Positions 7,789 to 16,714 of a stretch of DNA of 64,000 nt are shown one piece after another; positions within the stretch are counted from its first letter, which is position 1; each line of letters opens with the position of its first letter. The translations under genes were made by a program, and so were the position numbers. A model generated the notes under the pieces. That model worked only from the letters and a program-made list of their open reading frames with translations, was not told the origin of the DNA and searched no databases. This stretch comes from Bacillus sp. V59.32b (GTDB lineage Bacteria; Bacillota; Bacilli; Bacillales; DSM-1321): the NCBI RefSeq assembly GCF_003429085.1, contig NZ_QVTC01000018.1:54406-118405 (forward strand), read 5' to 3'.

Positions 7789-10077
7789 TTATATAATTGT
7801 GAAGCTGCTCCAATTCTCGGGAAGCATTTTTTGATATTTGTTCGTCAAGAACCGATCATCCGCTAAAACGATAAGTCCGTGGTCGTCTTCCGAACGAATA
7901 AGCCTGCCACCTGCTTGGAGCACTTTGTTCATCCCGGGATAGACATAGGCATAATCAAAGCCGTTTTTTCCTTTCGATTCGAAATAGTTCTTGATAATAT
8001 CCCGTTCCCGTCCAATCTGCGGCATCCCGACTCCGACTATAACTACTCCGCTCAATCGATCGCCTTTTAAATCAATCCCTTCTGAAAAAATGCCTCCCAT
8101 CACCGCGAACCCGATGAGGATCGATTCGTTCCCTGACTCAAATGCCGCTAGAAAAGCAGTTCTTGCTGCGTCATCCATAGCCGGGTTTTGGATGATTGTT
8201 TGGAACCTGCCATCCTGGTTAAAATCTTCAAATACCTGGTTCATGTAGCGGTAAGAAGGAAAAAAGACAAGATAGTTCCCGGTTCGCCCGGTCAAAAGGG
8301 ACTGAAGCATCGCTACAAGATCTTTTTTCGATGACTCCCGGTTACGGTACCGGGTGGAAACCTTTTTAATATATACTTCATTTTGGTCAGGCGAGAATGG
8401 CGATGCGATCGAAATAGAATAGTCGCTCTCTTCCCCGCCGAGCATGTCAATAAAAAACGAAAGCGGGCTGAGCGTAGCCGAAAAATGGATGGCCGAGCGA
8501 TACCCTTTTGAAGTTTTCTTTAGTAATTCTGATGGATCCAGACAGAAGATTTTTAACATCATCTCTTTACGGCTGATTTCTGTATAGACAGTGAAGCGTT
8601 CATCATATAACCCGGAAATCCGGATGAAATTCTGGGCGCTGAAATAGGCTTCCAGCAATTCCTGATTATCTGCGTCATTCTGTGGGTTCAACAACAGATA
8701 TTGTTCCGCCGCGTCAGTAAATTGCTCCAAAAGTTCGAAAAGATCTTCTGGAATGCCGGTCAATTCGATCACTTTTTCGGATTCACTTCGTTTTTTTAGA
8801 TCAATAAAAAATTGATTAATCTTGTTGGATGTCGTAAATATTTCTGCATGTTTATCTTTATATTGTCTTTTTAGCTGTAGAAAAACGGACTTTAATAACT
8901 CTGCTGAAAACATGCTTCTTGCCCGGTCTACCAGATTGTGGGCTTCGTCCACTAGCAAGATCGTCTTTTTCTTTTGTTCCTCCATAAGGCGCTGCAGCGA
9001 AACTCTCGGGTCGAAAACATAATTATAATCACAAATAATCGCATCGCTGACATATGCAAGATCCAATGAAAACTCAAACGGACAGAGTTTTTGCTTCCGG
9101 GCGTAACTCTCGATTGTTTCCCTGGAGATAACATTCTCATTTTTCAAAATATCGAGAAGAGCCGGATTCACCCGGTCATAATAACCGTCCGCAAATTCGC
9201 ATTGCGCTTTGCCGCAAACAGTAGTTTCTTGAAAGCAGATCTTTTCTTTAGCGGTAATCGTGACCGTCTTTATGGACAGACCGTTTTCGACCAGTAACGA
9301 GAAAGCATCTTCGGCGGCCTGTCTCGTGGTTGTTCGGGCCGTTACGTATAATAATTTTTCAAGTACCCCTTCTCCTACCGCTTTTAATGACGGGAAAATC
9401 GTGGATACCGTCTTTCCTATACCGGTTGGCGCATTTGCAAATAAGCTCTTTCCTTCGGCAATGGTTTTATATACGGCGCCAGCAAGCTTCCTTTGCCCCT
9501 TGCGATAGCCTTCAAATGGAAACTCCGCACTCTGAAAACTGGCATTTCTCTCCGCTATATGCACGACCTGCCAGTGGGCAAACTCGTAGTAACCTTCCGC
9601 CATAAGCCGAATAAACAGACGCAGTTCTTCCATTGTATATGTTTGCTTGAATCGTATGATTTGTTCTGTATCAACCTGCACATATGTCAGCTGCACATTT
9701 ATTTCTTGGATTCCGTGATCAATCGCATACATATACGCATAGCATTTTGCCTGGGCCCAATGTACGGGATAGCTGTCTTCAGTTATGAGTTCCAATTCAC
9801 CTGAGGTTGATTTTATTTCATCGATCGTAACGATCCCGTCATGAAATAAAAGACCGTCACACCTTCCTTCGATATGAAACTGAATATTCCGGTATGGGAA
9901 AATCGTCTGCAGGAAGAGTTCTTTTTGGTCCGTCTTCGCATACTGTCTTTGAATTTTTTGATGGACTTTTGTTCCCTCCGCCATGGATGTGTTCGTCCTG
10001 AAACGTAAATCAATGCTGCCGCTCCTGTGGACATATTCAACTAAAGCCCTGACTGAGATCCGATATTCATGAATCAT
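7789..10077 (-). CDS. PD-(D/E)XK nuclease fused to XPD/DinG-type superfamily 2 helicase
   Basis: 762-residue DNA-processing enzyme. The first 170 residues form a Cas4/RecB-type nuclease: EGRCDGLL, then DEIKS, then HWAQAKCYAY, which are the metal-binding Asp, Glu-x-Lys and Gln/Tyr of that fold. A helicase follows with Walker A NAPTGIGKT (about 215). Four cysteines (C-x6-C-x4-C, then C in KLCPFE) form the XPD-type iron-sulphur cluster. DEAH is in LVDEAHN, and the C-terminal motif VI is QAGGRLIRSEDD. The Rad3-like helicase would unwind 5' to 3' and the nuclease would cut the displaced strand; this is inferred from the families. The ATG at 10077 has GGGTG in front. It is divergent from the YitT gene with only about 100 bp between starts. 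Confidence 0.88.
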   Translation of the reverse strand: MIHEYRISVRALVEYVHRSGSIDLRFRTNTSMAEGTKVHQKIQRQYAKTDQKELFLQTIFPYRNIQFHIEGRCDGLLFHDGIVTIDEIKSTSGELELITEDSYPVHWAQAKCYAYMYAIDHGIQEINVQLTYVQVDTEQIIRFKQTYTMEELRLFIRLMAEGYYEFAHWQVVHIAERNASFQSAEFPFEGYRKGQRKLAGAVYKTIAEGKSLFANAPTGIGKTVSTIFPSLKAVGEGVLEKLLYVTARTTTRQAAEDAFSLLVENGLSIKTVTITAKEKICFQETTVCGKAQCEFADGYYDRVNPALLDILKNENVISRETIESYARKQKLCPFEFSLDLAYVSDAIICDYNYVFDPRVSLQRLMEEQKKKTILLVDEAHNLVDRARSMFSAELLKSVFLQLKRQYKDKHAEIFTTSNKINQFFIDLKKRSESEKVIELTGIPEDLFELLEQFTDAAEQYLLLNPQNDADNQELLEAYFSAQNFIRISGLYDERFTVYTEISRKEMMLKIFCLDPSELLKKTSKGYRSAIHFSATLSPLSFFIDMLGGEESDYSISIASPFSPDQNEVYIKKVSTRYRNRESSKKDLVAMLQSLLTGRTGNYLVFFPSYRYMNQVFEDFNQDGRFQTIIQNPAMDDAARTAFLAAFESGNESILIGFAVMGGIFSEGIDLKGDRLSGVVIVGVGMPQIGRERDIIKNYFESKGKNGFDYAYVYPGMNKVLQAGGRLIRSEDDHGLIVLADDRFLTNKYQKMLPENWSSFTII

Positions 10078-10176
10078 GACATCACCCAACTTTTAAATAT
10101 ATTTCCTATTAAAACATATAAATTGGAAACAATATATGGCATGAGTTTTAAAACAGCAATAATCCTGGAGGGATCT

Positions 10177-11091
10177 ATGAACATGCCAGAAATCATACCA
10201 TCAACGAACCTTTCAGAAATCATCGATAAACAGGCTCAGCAAAACAAACTTACTGCGGGCAGGATTTTGCAGCGCGGCTTCATGATTACAATTGGAGCAA
10301 TCCTAATGGGCGTCGGGCTAGAAATGTTCCTTGTCCCGAATCGGGTCATTGACGGCGGCATCACAGGGGTATCAATCATGCTCTCTTATTTGACAGGCTT
10401 GAGACTCGGGACATTTATTTTTCTGCTGAATCTTCCCTTCTTCTTTATTGGGTACAAACAGATTGGAAAAACGTTCGCCTTTTCTACTTTATACGGTGTG
10501 TTCATTTTATCGTTAACAACGACTTTACTGCATCACACGTCTGCGCTTACCCACGATATTCTGCTAGCCAGCATTTTCGGCGGAATAATTCTAGGGGCAG
10601 GGTGCGGAGTCGTAATCCGATACGGCGGTTCACTCGACGGTACGGAAATCTTAGCGATTCTCGTCAATAAGAGACTGCCGTTTTCGGTCGGCGAAATCAT
10701 TATGTTTTTCAACCTATTTATTCTGGGCACTTCTGGTTTTGTCTTTTCATGGGACCGGGCTATGTATTCATTGTTGGCATACTTTGTCGCCTTCAAGACG
10801 ATGGATTTGACGATTTCGGGGCTGGACGAATCCAAATCGGTTTGGATTATCAGCGATGAATACCAGCAAATCGGTGCGACGATCATTAAACGGTTAGGAC
10901 GGGGAGTTACCTACTTGACAGGTGTTGGGGGGTTCTCAGGTGATGATAAGAAAGTCATTTTCTGTGTGATTAACCGGCTGGAGGAAGCTAAATTAAAGGA
11001 GATCGTGACAAAAAATGATCCTTCCGCATTCTTTGCCGTAGCGAATATTGACGAGGTCCGCGGCGGTCGTTTTAAGAAAAAAGTTTATTGA
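10177..11091 (+). CDS. YitT family membrane protein (DUF161 + DUF2179)
   Basis: Membrane protein of 304 aa, function unknown although widespread in Firmicutes. About five helices of two DUF161-type repeats lie at residues 30-215, including GVGLEMFLVPNRVIDGGITGVS and RYGGSLDGTEILA. A soluble DUF2179 domain follows at the end (TYLTGVGGFSGDDKKVIFCVI). The start at 10177 follows CTGGAGGGATCT, an ideal ribosome site; the frame is open from 10069 but that part overlaps the divergent helicase gene. Two in-frame ATGs (10177, 10183) are possible. Confidence 0.9.
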   Translation: MNMPEIIPSTNLSEIIDKQAQQNKLTAGRILQRGFMITIGAILMGVGLEMFLVPNRVIDGGITGVSIMLSYLTGLRLGTFIFLLNLPFFFIGYKQIGKTFAFSTLYGVFILSLTTTLLHHTSALTHDILLASIFGGIILGAGCGVVIRYGGSLDGTEILAILVNKRLPFSVGEIIMFFNLFILGTSGFVFSWDRAMYSLLAYFVAFKTMDLTISGLDESKSVWIISDEYQQIGATIIKRLGRGVTYLTGVGGFSGDDKKVIFCVINRLEEAKLKEIVTKNDPSAFFAVANIDEVRGGRFKKKVY

Positions 11092-11100
11092 TTACATATA

Positions 11101-11133
11101 AAAAGGACTGACCCAAAATTCTAAGTCAGCCCT
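11101..11133 (-). terminator. Terminator between yitT-like and ydjO-like genes
   Basis: AGGACTGAC pairs with GTCAGCCCT. On the minus strand it ends in T4-5 and therefore best serves the YdjO-type gene; the YitT gene may share it rightward. Confidence 0.7.
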
Positions 11134-11140
11134 GCCATAT

Positions 11141-11335
11141 TTATTTCATTCTCGGATTATTAATCGCCTGAAGCATTTTCGTCGCTTCCTTCATTTCACT
11201 TTTACACAGCGGACAACTGGGCTCGTCACTAAAAGTGAAATTATCGCGAATCCATCCGTTGCATGTTTCGGAAGTACATTCCCATACTTTGGTTTCCTCC
11301 GGGGGGATTTCTTCTTCATTATTACGTCTATACAA
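11141..11335 (-). CDS. YdjO family cold-inducible small protein, paralogue 1
   Basis: 64 aa with two CxxC-like knuckles: WECTSETCNGWIRDNF and CPLCKSEM. The C-x4-C-N-G-W-[IM]-R block and the later CPxC are hallmarks of the YdjO family, described as cold-shock inducible in Bacillus and presumably zinc-binding. The start is TTG 11335 with AAAGGAG 9 nt ahead. A second member lies 0.7 kb away in the same orientation (12017-12223), so the pair probably arose by duplication. Confidence 0.8.
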   Translation of the reverse strand: MYRRNNEEEIPPEETKVWECTSETCNGWIRDNFTFSDEPSCPLCKSEMKEATKMLQAINNPRMK

Positions 11336-11980
11336 TGCATCTCACTCCTTTGGTTTGTTTGAATCGGATGCTCCAGAAAATCCTTACCTTTGATGAAGCA
11401 AGATAAAAAATTGCTCACGAGAAAAAAGAAATGCATTTTCATTATAGCATAAAACGCTCAGGTATATTGAAAAAGGCTATCTCCATTTTACGAAGATAGC
11501 CCTCACCGCATGACTTGCATGCATATTAATCTTGTTACAGCGACAATTTCTGCTGTTCAAGATAAGAGAGTAATTTCCGCGCCTAACCCAAAACAATGAA
11601 AGCCCTACCTCTCTCCCATCCATACGGTTCCTAGACCGCGCCAGTGAGAATCAGATTTTCCGGCTTTAAAGCACATGTTTATTAAAAGGGGACTGTAAGT
11701 CAAAGCTGATTTGGAGCAAGTCTGTCCAAATAGTAGAAGTAAGTTAAAGTAGAAGAACAAATCATGAGGTGAAAAACAGTTACATGTCTAACTTTGTCAC
11801 TAACCTTATTCTAAATTGCATGATGACATTCATTTCTTTTTATAAAAAATCTGTACCGCTTACTTTAATAAAAACGCACCTATTAAATTACCCTCACTGT
11901 CCATCCGAAAATATTTCAGATAACAGAAATTTAATTATATCAACTTTTTTTTGATAAGTCAAGTTTATTTTTAAAAAATG
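11336..11980. other. Intergenic space of 645 bp between the YdjO paralogues
   Basis: I see no convincing gene. A leftward terminator-like hairpin (GGCTATCT with AGATAGCC and T5) at 11470-11501 has no obvious gene in front of it. The minus strand between about 11505 and 11660 contains an open frame of about 50 codons with no ribosome site. A rightward frame at 11769-11954 is AT-rich and lacks recognisable features. Confidence 0.5.
11470..11501 (-). terminator. Orphan leftward terminator hairpin
   Basis: GGCTATCTTC and GAGATAGCC pair on the minus strand and are followed by T5. No annotated gene ends here, so it may close a small RNA or a decayed gene. Confidence 0.5.
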
Positions 11981-12001
11981 AAAAGCCACTATAAAAGTGG
12001 C
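11981..12001 (-). terminator. Terminator of YdjO paralogue 2
   Basis: GCCACTT-TTAT-AGTGGC hairpin followed by TTTT on the minus strand, 16 bp past the stop codon. Confidence 0.7.
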
Positions 12002-12016
12002 ACATGAAAGGTTGTA

Positions 12017-12223
12017 TTAGCGAAATGCATTGTATTCATTTTGTATTTTCGGCAGCTCGCGAATTTCCTCTGTTAAATTATCGCCGCACATTGGGCACGT
12101 TTCATTATCAGCCGCAAATTCTTTTCTCATCCAACCATTACATGCTTCCGATGCGCAGGCGTATACGACTGTGTCCTCCATGATTACTACTGGTTCCTCT
12201 GAATTCTTTTTGCCAAAGTACAT
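12017..12223 (-). CDS. YdjO family cold-inducible small protein, paralogue 2
   Basis: 68 aa, with YACASEACNGWMRKEF and CPMCGDNL matching the cysteine blocks of paralogue 1 (same C-x4-CNGW and CPxC arrangement). The start at 12223 is clear: GAGGAGG lies 7 nt upstream, and the ATG at 12238 is part of that ribosome site. It is preceded by recQ, which is co-oriented; cold-shock regulation is inferred from the family only. Confidence 0.8.
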   Translation of the reverse strand: MYFGKKNSEEPVVIMEDTVVYACASEACNGWMRKEFAADNETCPMCGDNLTEEIRELPKIQNEYNAFR

Positions 12224-12362
12224 GAGTAACCTCCTCATTTTAGGTATAGCAAGAAAGTATAAACATTTTCAGGCGAACGCGAGGCGCGCTGCCGCTTTAC
12301 CTATATAGTATACGCATGAAGGCAGTAAAATATTTATGATAAACACAGTCTCATTTATGAGG

Positions 12363-14162
12363 TCATTTCTGGACCTTCGCTTCTTCAGGTCTATCGTGAA
12401 GATGGGCGGCAATAGCTTCCAGAAATGGTTTTCCGTATCTTTCTTGTTTTTGGCTCCCTACTCCTTTAACTTCGAGAAACTCGTCCTCTGTCCGCGGAAG
12501 CCTTGCTGACATGTCCTTTAGAGCGGCATCTGAAAATACGATGAACGGCGGTATCTTTTCAGTTTGAGCAATTTCTTTTCTGACAAGGCGAAGCTTCTCG
12601 AACAGGATATCATCAGCGGCAGCATGTGCTTGCGGTTGAATACTTTCCCTGCGCAGTACCTTTTCCTTGCCAAGCAGGACATTTTTTCCCTCGTTCGTCA
12701 GCTTAAGCACTGGAAATTGGCCGCTTCCCATCTCGATATACTCTCTTGCCGTCAGAAAATCGATAAAGTCAGCGATTGATTTCGCGGATTGGGTCCGCAT
12801 GATTCCATAGGTCGAAAGCTTATCAAAGCGAAAATCCGTTACTTTTTTATTCCTTGAACCGGCAAGCACCTGACTGATCATTATTTTACCGAATCGTTCA
12901 CCCATCCTCATCATACAGGAAAAAACCATCTGTGCTTCAACCGTCACATCCTGATATTCCCTTTGATCGAGACAATTTTCACAATGGCCGCAATCCGCAG
13001 CACCCGCTTGTCCGAAATATTTTAAAATAAATGCCTGTAAGCAGCCTTCCGTATGGCAATAATCCTTCATCAGGTTCAGCTTCTTCAGTTCCTGCTCCTT
13101 CAATGCTTCAGAAGGATTAGACTGGTCAATTAAAAATCTTTGAATCCGCATATCCTGCGGAGAATATAACAGGATGCACTCACTTTGCAAACCATCCCTG
13201 CCTGCGCGGCCCGCTTCCTGATAATAGCTTTCCATGTTTTTGGGTGTCTGATAGTGGATAACAAAGCGGACGTTCGATTTGTCTATCCCCATCCCGAACG
13301 CATTCGTTGCGATCATGACAGTAACATCGTCCTGGAGGAAACCTTCCTGCTGAGCGCTTCGTTCCTTCTCATTCATGCCGGCATGATATTTGCCAACTTT
13401 TATCCCCGCTCTATGTAAGGTCTGATATAACGAGTCTGCCTCTTTCCTTGTGGCCGTATAAATAATTCCTGATTCCGTTTTATTCTGCTCGAGGTATCTT
13501 TTTAAAAAGGCGGATTTATTTTCGCCTTTCACAACCGAAAAATATAAATTGTCCCGGGCAAATCCGGTTTTAACGACATTATTTTCTTCGATGCCAAGCG
13601 TCTTGCAAATATCCTTCTGGACCGCGGCAGTCGCCGTTGCGGTAAGAGCCAGGGTAACCGGCTTGGATGGCAGCTGTTCAATAAGGGTTTGGATCCTCAG
13701 ATAACTCGGGCGGAAATCATGTCCCCATTGAGATATACAATGGGCTTCATCGACAGCGACCAGTGAGATGTCAAGCCGCTTCAATTTTTCGAGAAAATAA
13801 CTGTTCTCTAGCCGTTCTGGAGCTACATAGAGTAGTTTATAGACACCATTCGCAGCATCCACCATTCTTTGATCCGCCTCTGTCGACGATAGAGTGCTAT
13901 TCAAATACGCTGCAGAGATCCCGTTCTGCAAAAGTGTGTCCACCTGGTCTTTCATTAAGGAAATCAGTGGTGAAACAACGAGGGTAATCCCCGGGAATAT
14001 AAGTGCTGGAATTTGATAGCAAATTGACTTACCGCCGCCTGTAGGCATAATACCGGCTGTATTCGTGCCGTTCAAGACGTGGTTAATAATTTCTTCCTGG
14101 CCGAGCCTGAAAGAATCATAACCAAAATACTGTTTTAAATACTGATAAGCTTCTTTCAACAA
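12363..14162 (-). CDS. recQ: ATP-dependent DNA helicase RecQ
   Basis: 3' to 5' DNA helicase for recombination repair and stalled forks, 599 aa (YocI type). Walker A MPTGGGKS, DEAH in VAVDEAHCISQWGHDFRPSY, and motif VI QEAGRAGRDG mark the SF2 core. A zinc-binding RQC region has cysteines in CLQAF...CGHCENC. A C-terminal HRDC domain is visible (LPRTEDEFLEVKGVGSQKQERYG). The start is inferred to be the TTG at 14162, 6 nt after GGGGG, giving an N-terminus (M-L-K-E-A) in line with YocI; an ATG at 14168 is too close to that site. Its neighbour yocH is in the same relative order as in B. subtilis (yocH-yocI). Confidence 0.93.
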   Translation of the reverse strand: MLKEAYQYLKQYFGYDSFRLGQEEIINHVLNGTNTAGIMPTGGGKSICYQIPALIFPGITLVVSPLISLMKDQVDTLLQNGISAAYLNSTLSSTEADQRMVDAANGVYKLLYVAPERLENSYFLEKLKRLDISLVAVDEAHCISQWGHDFRPSYLRIQTLIEQLPSKPVTLALTATATAAVQKDICKTLGIEENNVVKTGFARDNLYFSVVKGENKSAFLKRYLEQNKTESGIIYTATRKEADSLYQTLHRAGIKVGKYHAGMNEKERSAQQEGFLQDDVTVMIATNAFGMGIDKSNVRFVIHYQTPKNMESYYQEAGRAGRDGLQSECILLYSPQDMRIQRFLIDQSNPSEALKEQELKKLNLMKDYCHTEGCLQAFILKYFGQAGAADCGHCENCLDQREYQDVTVEAQMVFSCMMRMGERFGKIMISQVLAGSRNKKVTDFRFDKLSTYGIMRTQSAKSIADFIDFLTAREYIEMGSGQFPVLKLTNEGKNVLLGKEKVLRRESIQPQAHAAADDILFEKLRLVRKEIAQTEKIPPFIVFSDAALKDMSARLPRTEDEFLEVKGVGSQKQERYGKPFLEAIAAHLHDRPEEAKVQK

Positions 14163-14342
14163 AAACATCCCCCAATTATTATTTATTTAAATGTACTAAA
14201 ATTCGTTCAAACGGAAAATTAAACGATGAAGACGAAAAGAAGACAAGCTATATACGAGGGTAACTGAGTTAGGGGTCTAACATCATTATTATATAAGAAG
14301 AAAGTCATCTACAAAAGAATTATTTAAGAGTGGAAAATAAAC

Positions 14343-14373
14343 AGGGACTGACACATCTTGTGTGTCAGTCCCT
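14343..14373 (-). terminator. Terminator of yocH
   Basis: A 13-bp stem (AGGGACTGACACA with TGTGTCAGTCCCT) lies 17 bp past the yocH stop. The bases after it are only moderately T-rich. Confidence 0.75.
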
Positions 14374-14389
14374 ATATACTTTACTTATT

Positions 14390-15142
14390 TTATTTTAGGA
14401 TTTTCACTGTTACTTGTTTTACGCCCCAATTAATTGCATCGCTTTTGTTTGGTACGAAAACATCGATTTTGTTTCCTTTAATTGATCCGCCTGTATCTGC
14501 GGCAGTGGCATAGCCATAACCTTCAACGTATACTTTGGTGCCTAGCGGAATTACATTTGGATCAACAGCAATGACTTTTGCATTCGGATTAGCTTTCAAG
14601 TTAACCCCGGTTGCCGTTACTCCGCTGCAGCCTTCACAGCTCGCCGTATAAGCGGTTGCCTTGACAGATATTTCTCTTGCCCCTTCAGGCGCTGAGTCAT
14701 TACTGCTGGCAGCTGGTTTAGCAACTGCTGCTTTTTTGACAGCCTTCGTCGCTACTGGTGCTGCCTGAGGTGCCGCTGCTTGTCCGCTACCTTCTCCGAT
14801 GGCAAGCTGGGCGCCCGGTTGAATGATGTCGGAAGCCAATTTATTCACTTGTTTAATGTCTTCTACTGTCACACCATATTGTTGTGCGATTTTCCAAAGG
14901 GTATCGCCCGATTTTACAGTATGATATTTTTGTTGGGAAACCTTAAGTACAGCTCCTAATTGAATCGTATCTGTAGCCAGGTTATTTAAGGACTTCAGTT
15001 CTTCAACTGAAACTTCATATTTTTGAGATAGTCCCCATAATGTGTCTCCATCTTTTACTTTCACATCCTGTGCGGATGCATTTGCTCCAAGACTTCCTGA
15101 AATTACAGCCACCGCTGCGAAAGCCAAGATTGATTTCTTCAT
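14390..15142 (-). CDS. yocH: Secreted cell-wall hydrolase YocH (LysM x2 + 3D domain)
   Basis: Extracellular peptidoglycan-active protein of 250 aa. A signal peptide ending near GANASAQD is followed by two LysM wall-binding repeats (KVKDGDTLWGLSQKYEVS and HTVKSGDTLWKIAQQYGVT). An Ala/Pro/Lys linker leads to a 3D domain with the three Asp in AVDPNVIPLGTKVYVEGYG...AADTGG...IDVFV. In B. subtilis yocH belongs to the WalRK regulon; upstream at about 15255-15290 (minus strand) TGTAATATATCGTTAAC is a poor, partial match to the WalR box, so that control is uncertain here. AGGAGG precedes the ATG. Confidence 0.92.
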   Translation of the reverse strand: MKKSILAFAAVAVISGSLGANASAQDVKVKDGDTLWGLSQKYEVSVEELKSLNNLATDTIQLGAVLKVSQQKYHTVKSGDTLWKIAQQYGVTVEDIKQVNKLASDIIQPGAQLAIGEGSGQAAAPQAAPVATKAVKKAAVAKPAASSNDSAPEGAREISVKATAYTASCEGCSGVTATGVNLKANPNAKVIAVDPNVIPLGTKVYVEGYGYATAADTGGSIKGNKIDVFVPNKSDAINWGVKQVTVKILK

Positions 15143-15358
15143 AGTCGTTACCTCCTTGTTTGCTTTTCTTAAAAGCTAACGAAAACTATCATAGCATAGT
15201 TATTTTTCAAACAAAGGACAAAGAGGTGAAAGTGTCATGACAAAGATAACAGGACGTTAACGATATATTACAAAAGAGCAGAATCTCACAGTCTTGTAAT
15301 ATTAAAAAGGGCTAAGTGGGCAAATTAATATATTAATAGGAGGGATAACGCCAATATC

Positions 15359-15390
15359 GGTATATATTACGGTTTATTGCATACCTATTA
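15359..15390 (+). promoter_or_regulatory. Candidate sigma-E promoter of cotJABC
   Basis: GGTATATATT (15359-15368) and GCATACCTATT (from 15379) have roughly the spacing and bases of a mother-cell sigma-E promoter, which controls cotJ in B. subtilis. The match was judged by eye. Confidence 0.35.
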
Positions 15391-15424
15391 AGTGACATTC
15401 AATTTTGAAAGAGGAGGAATCACC

Positions 15425-15664
15425 TTGAACAGCAAGCACCATGATTATTTCTCGCCCATTAAAGCATATAAGCCATTTCATAGTCGTTTTGATCCCTGTC
15501 CGCCGATTGGGAAAAAGTATTATCGGACACCCATCAACATATACATGGAGTTTCAGCCGCCTAATATGGAACAGTTCCCGCCTCACGAGGCATTAATGAA
15601 AGGAACGCTATGGAAAGCGTTATACGATTATTACGAAAATCCATATAGGGAAAGGGAGTCTTAA
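15425..15664 (+). CDS. cotJA: Spore coat-associated protein CotJA
   Basis: 79 aa small Pro/Tyr-rich inner-coat protein. The sequence contains the family's [19 protein letters not shown] and the [18 protein letters not shown] block. The start is the TTG at 15425, 7 nt after AGGAGG; an ATG at 15392 lies before that ribosome site. It is the first gene of the cotJABC operon and ends one base before the cotJB start. Expression is expected in the mother cell. Confidence 0.9.
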   Translation: MNSKHHDYFSPIKAYKPFHSRFDPCPPIGKKYYRTPINIYMEFQPPNMEQFPPHEALMKGTLWKALYDYYENPYRERES

Positions 15665-15665
15665 T

Positions 15666-15932
15666 TTGCCTAAACAAATTGATGATGAATACTATCAAAG
15701 ATTACACCAGATTCAGGCCGCCGATTTTGTTCTCGTCGAATTGACGCTTTACCTCGACACGCACCCGGATGACCAAGACGCCCTGCAGCAATTCAATCAA
15801 TTTTCCGATTACTCAAAACAGTTAAAGCAAGTGTTTGAAGCGAAATACGGTCCTTTGATGCAATTTGGAGTGAGCAATGATCCAGGTCCCCGCTGGGATT
15901 GGGGCCGCGGGCCATGGCCATGGCAGGTTTAA
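15666..15932 (+). CDS. cotJB: Spore coat protein CotJB
   Basis: 88 aa protein needed with CotJA and CotJC for the inner spore coat. It shows the typical [28 protein letters not shown] segment and a Trp/Pro/Gly-rich end ([15 protein letters not shown]). The start is TTG 15666 with GGGAG 7 nt upstream, overlapping the end of cotJA. The same unusual start codon in both cotJA and cotJB suggests damped translation. Confidence 0.9.
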   Translation: MPKQIDDEYYQRLHQIQAADFVLVELTLYLDTHPDDQDALQQFNQFSDYSKQLKQVFEAKYGPLMQFGVSNDPGPRWDWGRGPWPWQV

Positions 15933-15947
15933 GGAGGGAAATAGCAG

Positions 15948-16517
15948 ATGTGGGTTTACGAGAAAAAATTACAGTATCCGGTGAAGGTGAGCCAGTGCAA
16001 TCCTACCCTGGCGAAGTTTTTGCTTGAACAATACGGTGGTGCGGATGGGGAACTATCTGCTGCACTCCGATACTTAAATCAACGGTATTCCATTCCTGAT
16101 AAAGTGGTTGGTTTGTTAAATGATATCGGAACCGAGGAATTTGCCCATCTCGAAATGATTGCGACGATGGTTGTGAAGCTAACGAAAGATGCGACGCCTC
16201 AACAGCTGCGAGATGCCGGCATTGCCGACCATTATGTAAATCACGATAGTGCCGTGTACTACCATAATGCGTCCGGTGTACCATGGACGGCTTCCTACAT
16301 CCAGGCAAAGGGAGATCCAATCGCGGATTTATACGAAGATATCGCTGCAGAAGAAAAAGCGCGTGCCACGTATCAATGGCTGATTGATATTTCCGATGAT
16401 CCGGATATCAACGATTCCCTGCGATTTTTAAGGGAGCGTGAAATTGTCCACTCATTAAGATTCCGTGAAGCGGTAGAAATATTAAAAGAAGACCAGGGAA
16501 AGAAAAAATACTTTTAA
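15948..16517 (+). CDS. cotJC: Manganese catalase-like spore coat protein CotJC
   Basis: 189 aa ferritin-like protein of the manganese catalase family. Metal-binding Glu/His motifs include EEFAHLEM in the first helix pair and EEKARATYQWL...EREIVHSLRF in the second. It could remove H2O2 in the spore coat; catalysis by CotJC is assumed from the family. AAGGAGG precedes the ATG. It is last in the operon and is followed by a 20-bp-period repeat array and a shared terminator. Confidence 0.92.
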   Translation: MWVYEKKLQYPVKVSQCNPTLAKFLLEQYGGADGELSAALRYLNQRYSIPDKVVGLLNDIGTEEFAHLEMIATMVVKLTKDATPQQLRDAGIADHYVNHDSAVYYHNASGVPWTASYIQAKGDPIADLYEDIAAEEKARATYQWLIDISDDPDINDSLRFLREREIVHSLRFREAVEILKEDQGKKKYF

Positions 16518-16535
16518 TAAAGAAAATTTGTTTTA

Positions 16536-16655
16536 AAATTTGGGTCATCGCTCATAAATTTGGATAATCGCTCGTATTTCCAGAGGACCGCTCGTAAATC
16601 TCAGTAATCGCTCGTATTTCCAGAGAACCGCTCGTAAATCTCAATTATCGCGCCT
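16536..16655. repeat. Six-unit 20-bp array (CGCTCGT core)
   Basis: Six units of exactly 20 bp, each ending in CGCTCGT or a variant (units end at 16555, 16575, 16595, 16615, 16635 and 16655). Two unit types alternate, AAAT...ATCGCTCGT and ATTTCCAGAG-ACCGCTCGT, so the higher-order period is 40 bp. It lies between the convergent genes cotJC and cvfB. Confidence 0.85.
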
Positions 16656-16666
16656 ATTAAAAAATT

Positions 16667-16703
16667 AAAAGCAGCGGGATCGGCCTCTCCTCCCGCTGCT
16701 TTT
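16667..16703. terminator. Bidirectional terminator, cotJC / cvfB
   Basis: AAAAGCAGCGGGA pairs with TCCCGCTGCTTTT, a 13-bp stem with A/T ends usable in both directions. Confidence 0.85.
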
Positions 16704-16714
16704 AGACGTTCAAA

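Noticed and set aside
11769..11954. Plus-strand frame of 61 codons in the YdjO gap
   Set aside because: AT-rich, GTG start with poor site, no recognisable features.
15255..15290. WalR box before yocH
   Set aside because: Only the first half-site fits TGTWAH; kept as a remark, not as a feature.
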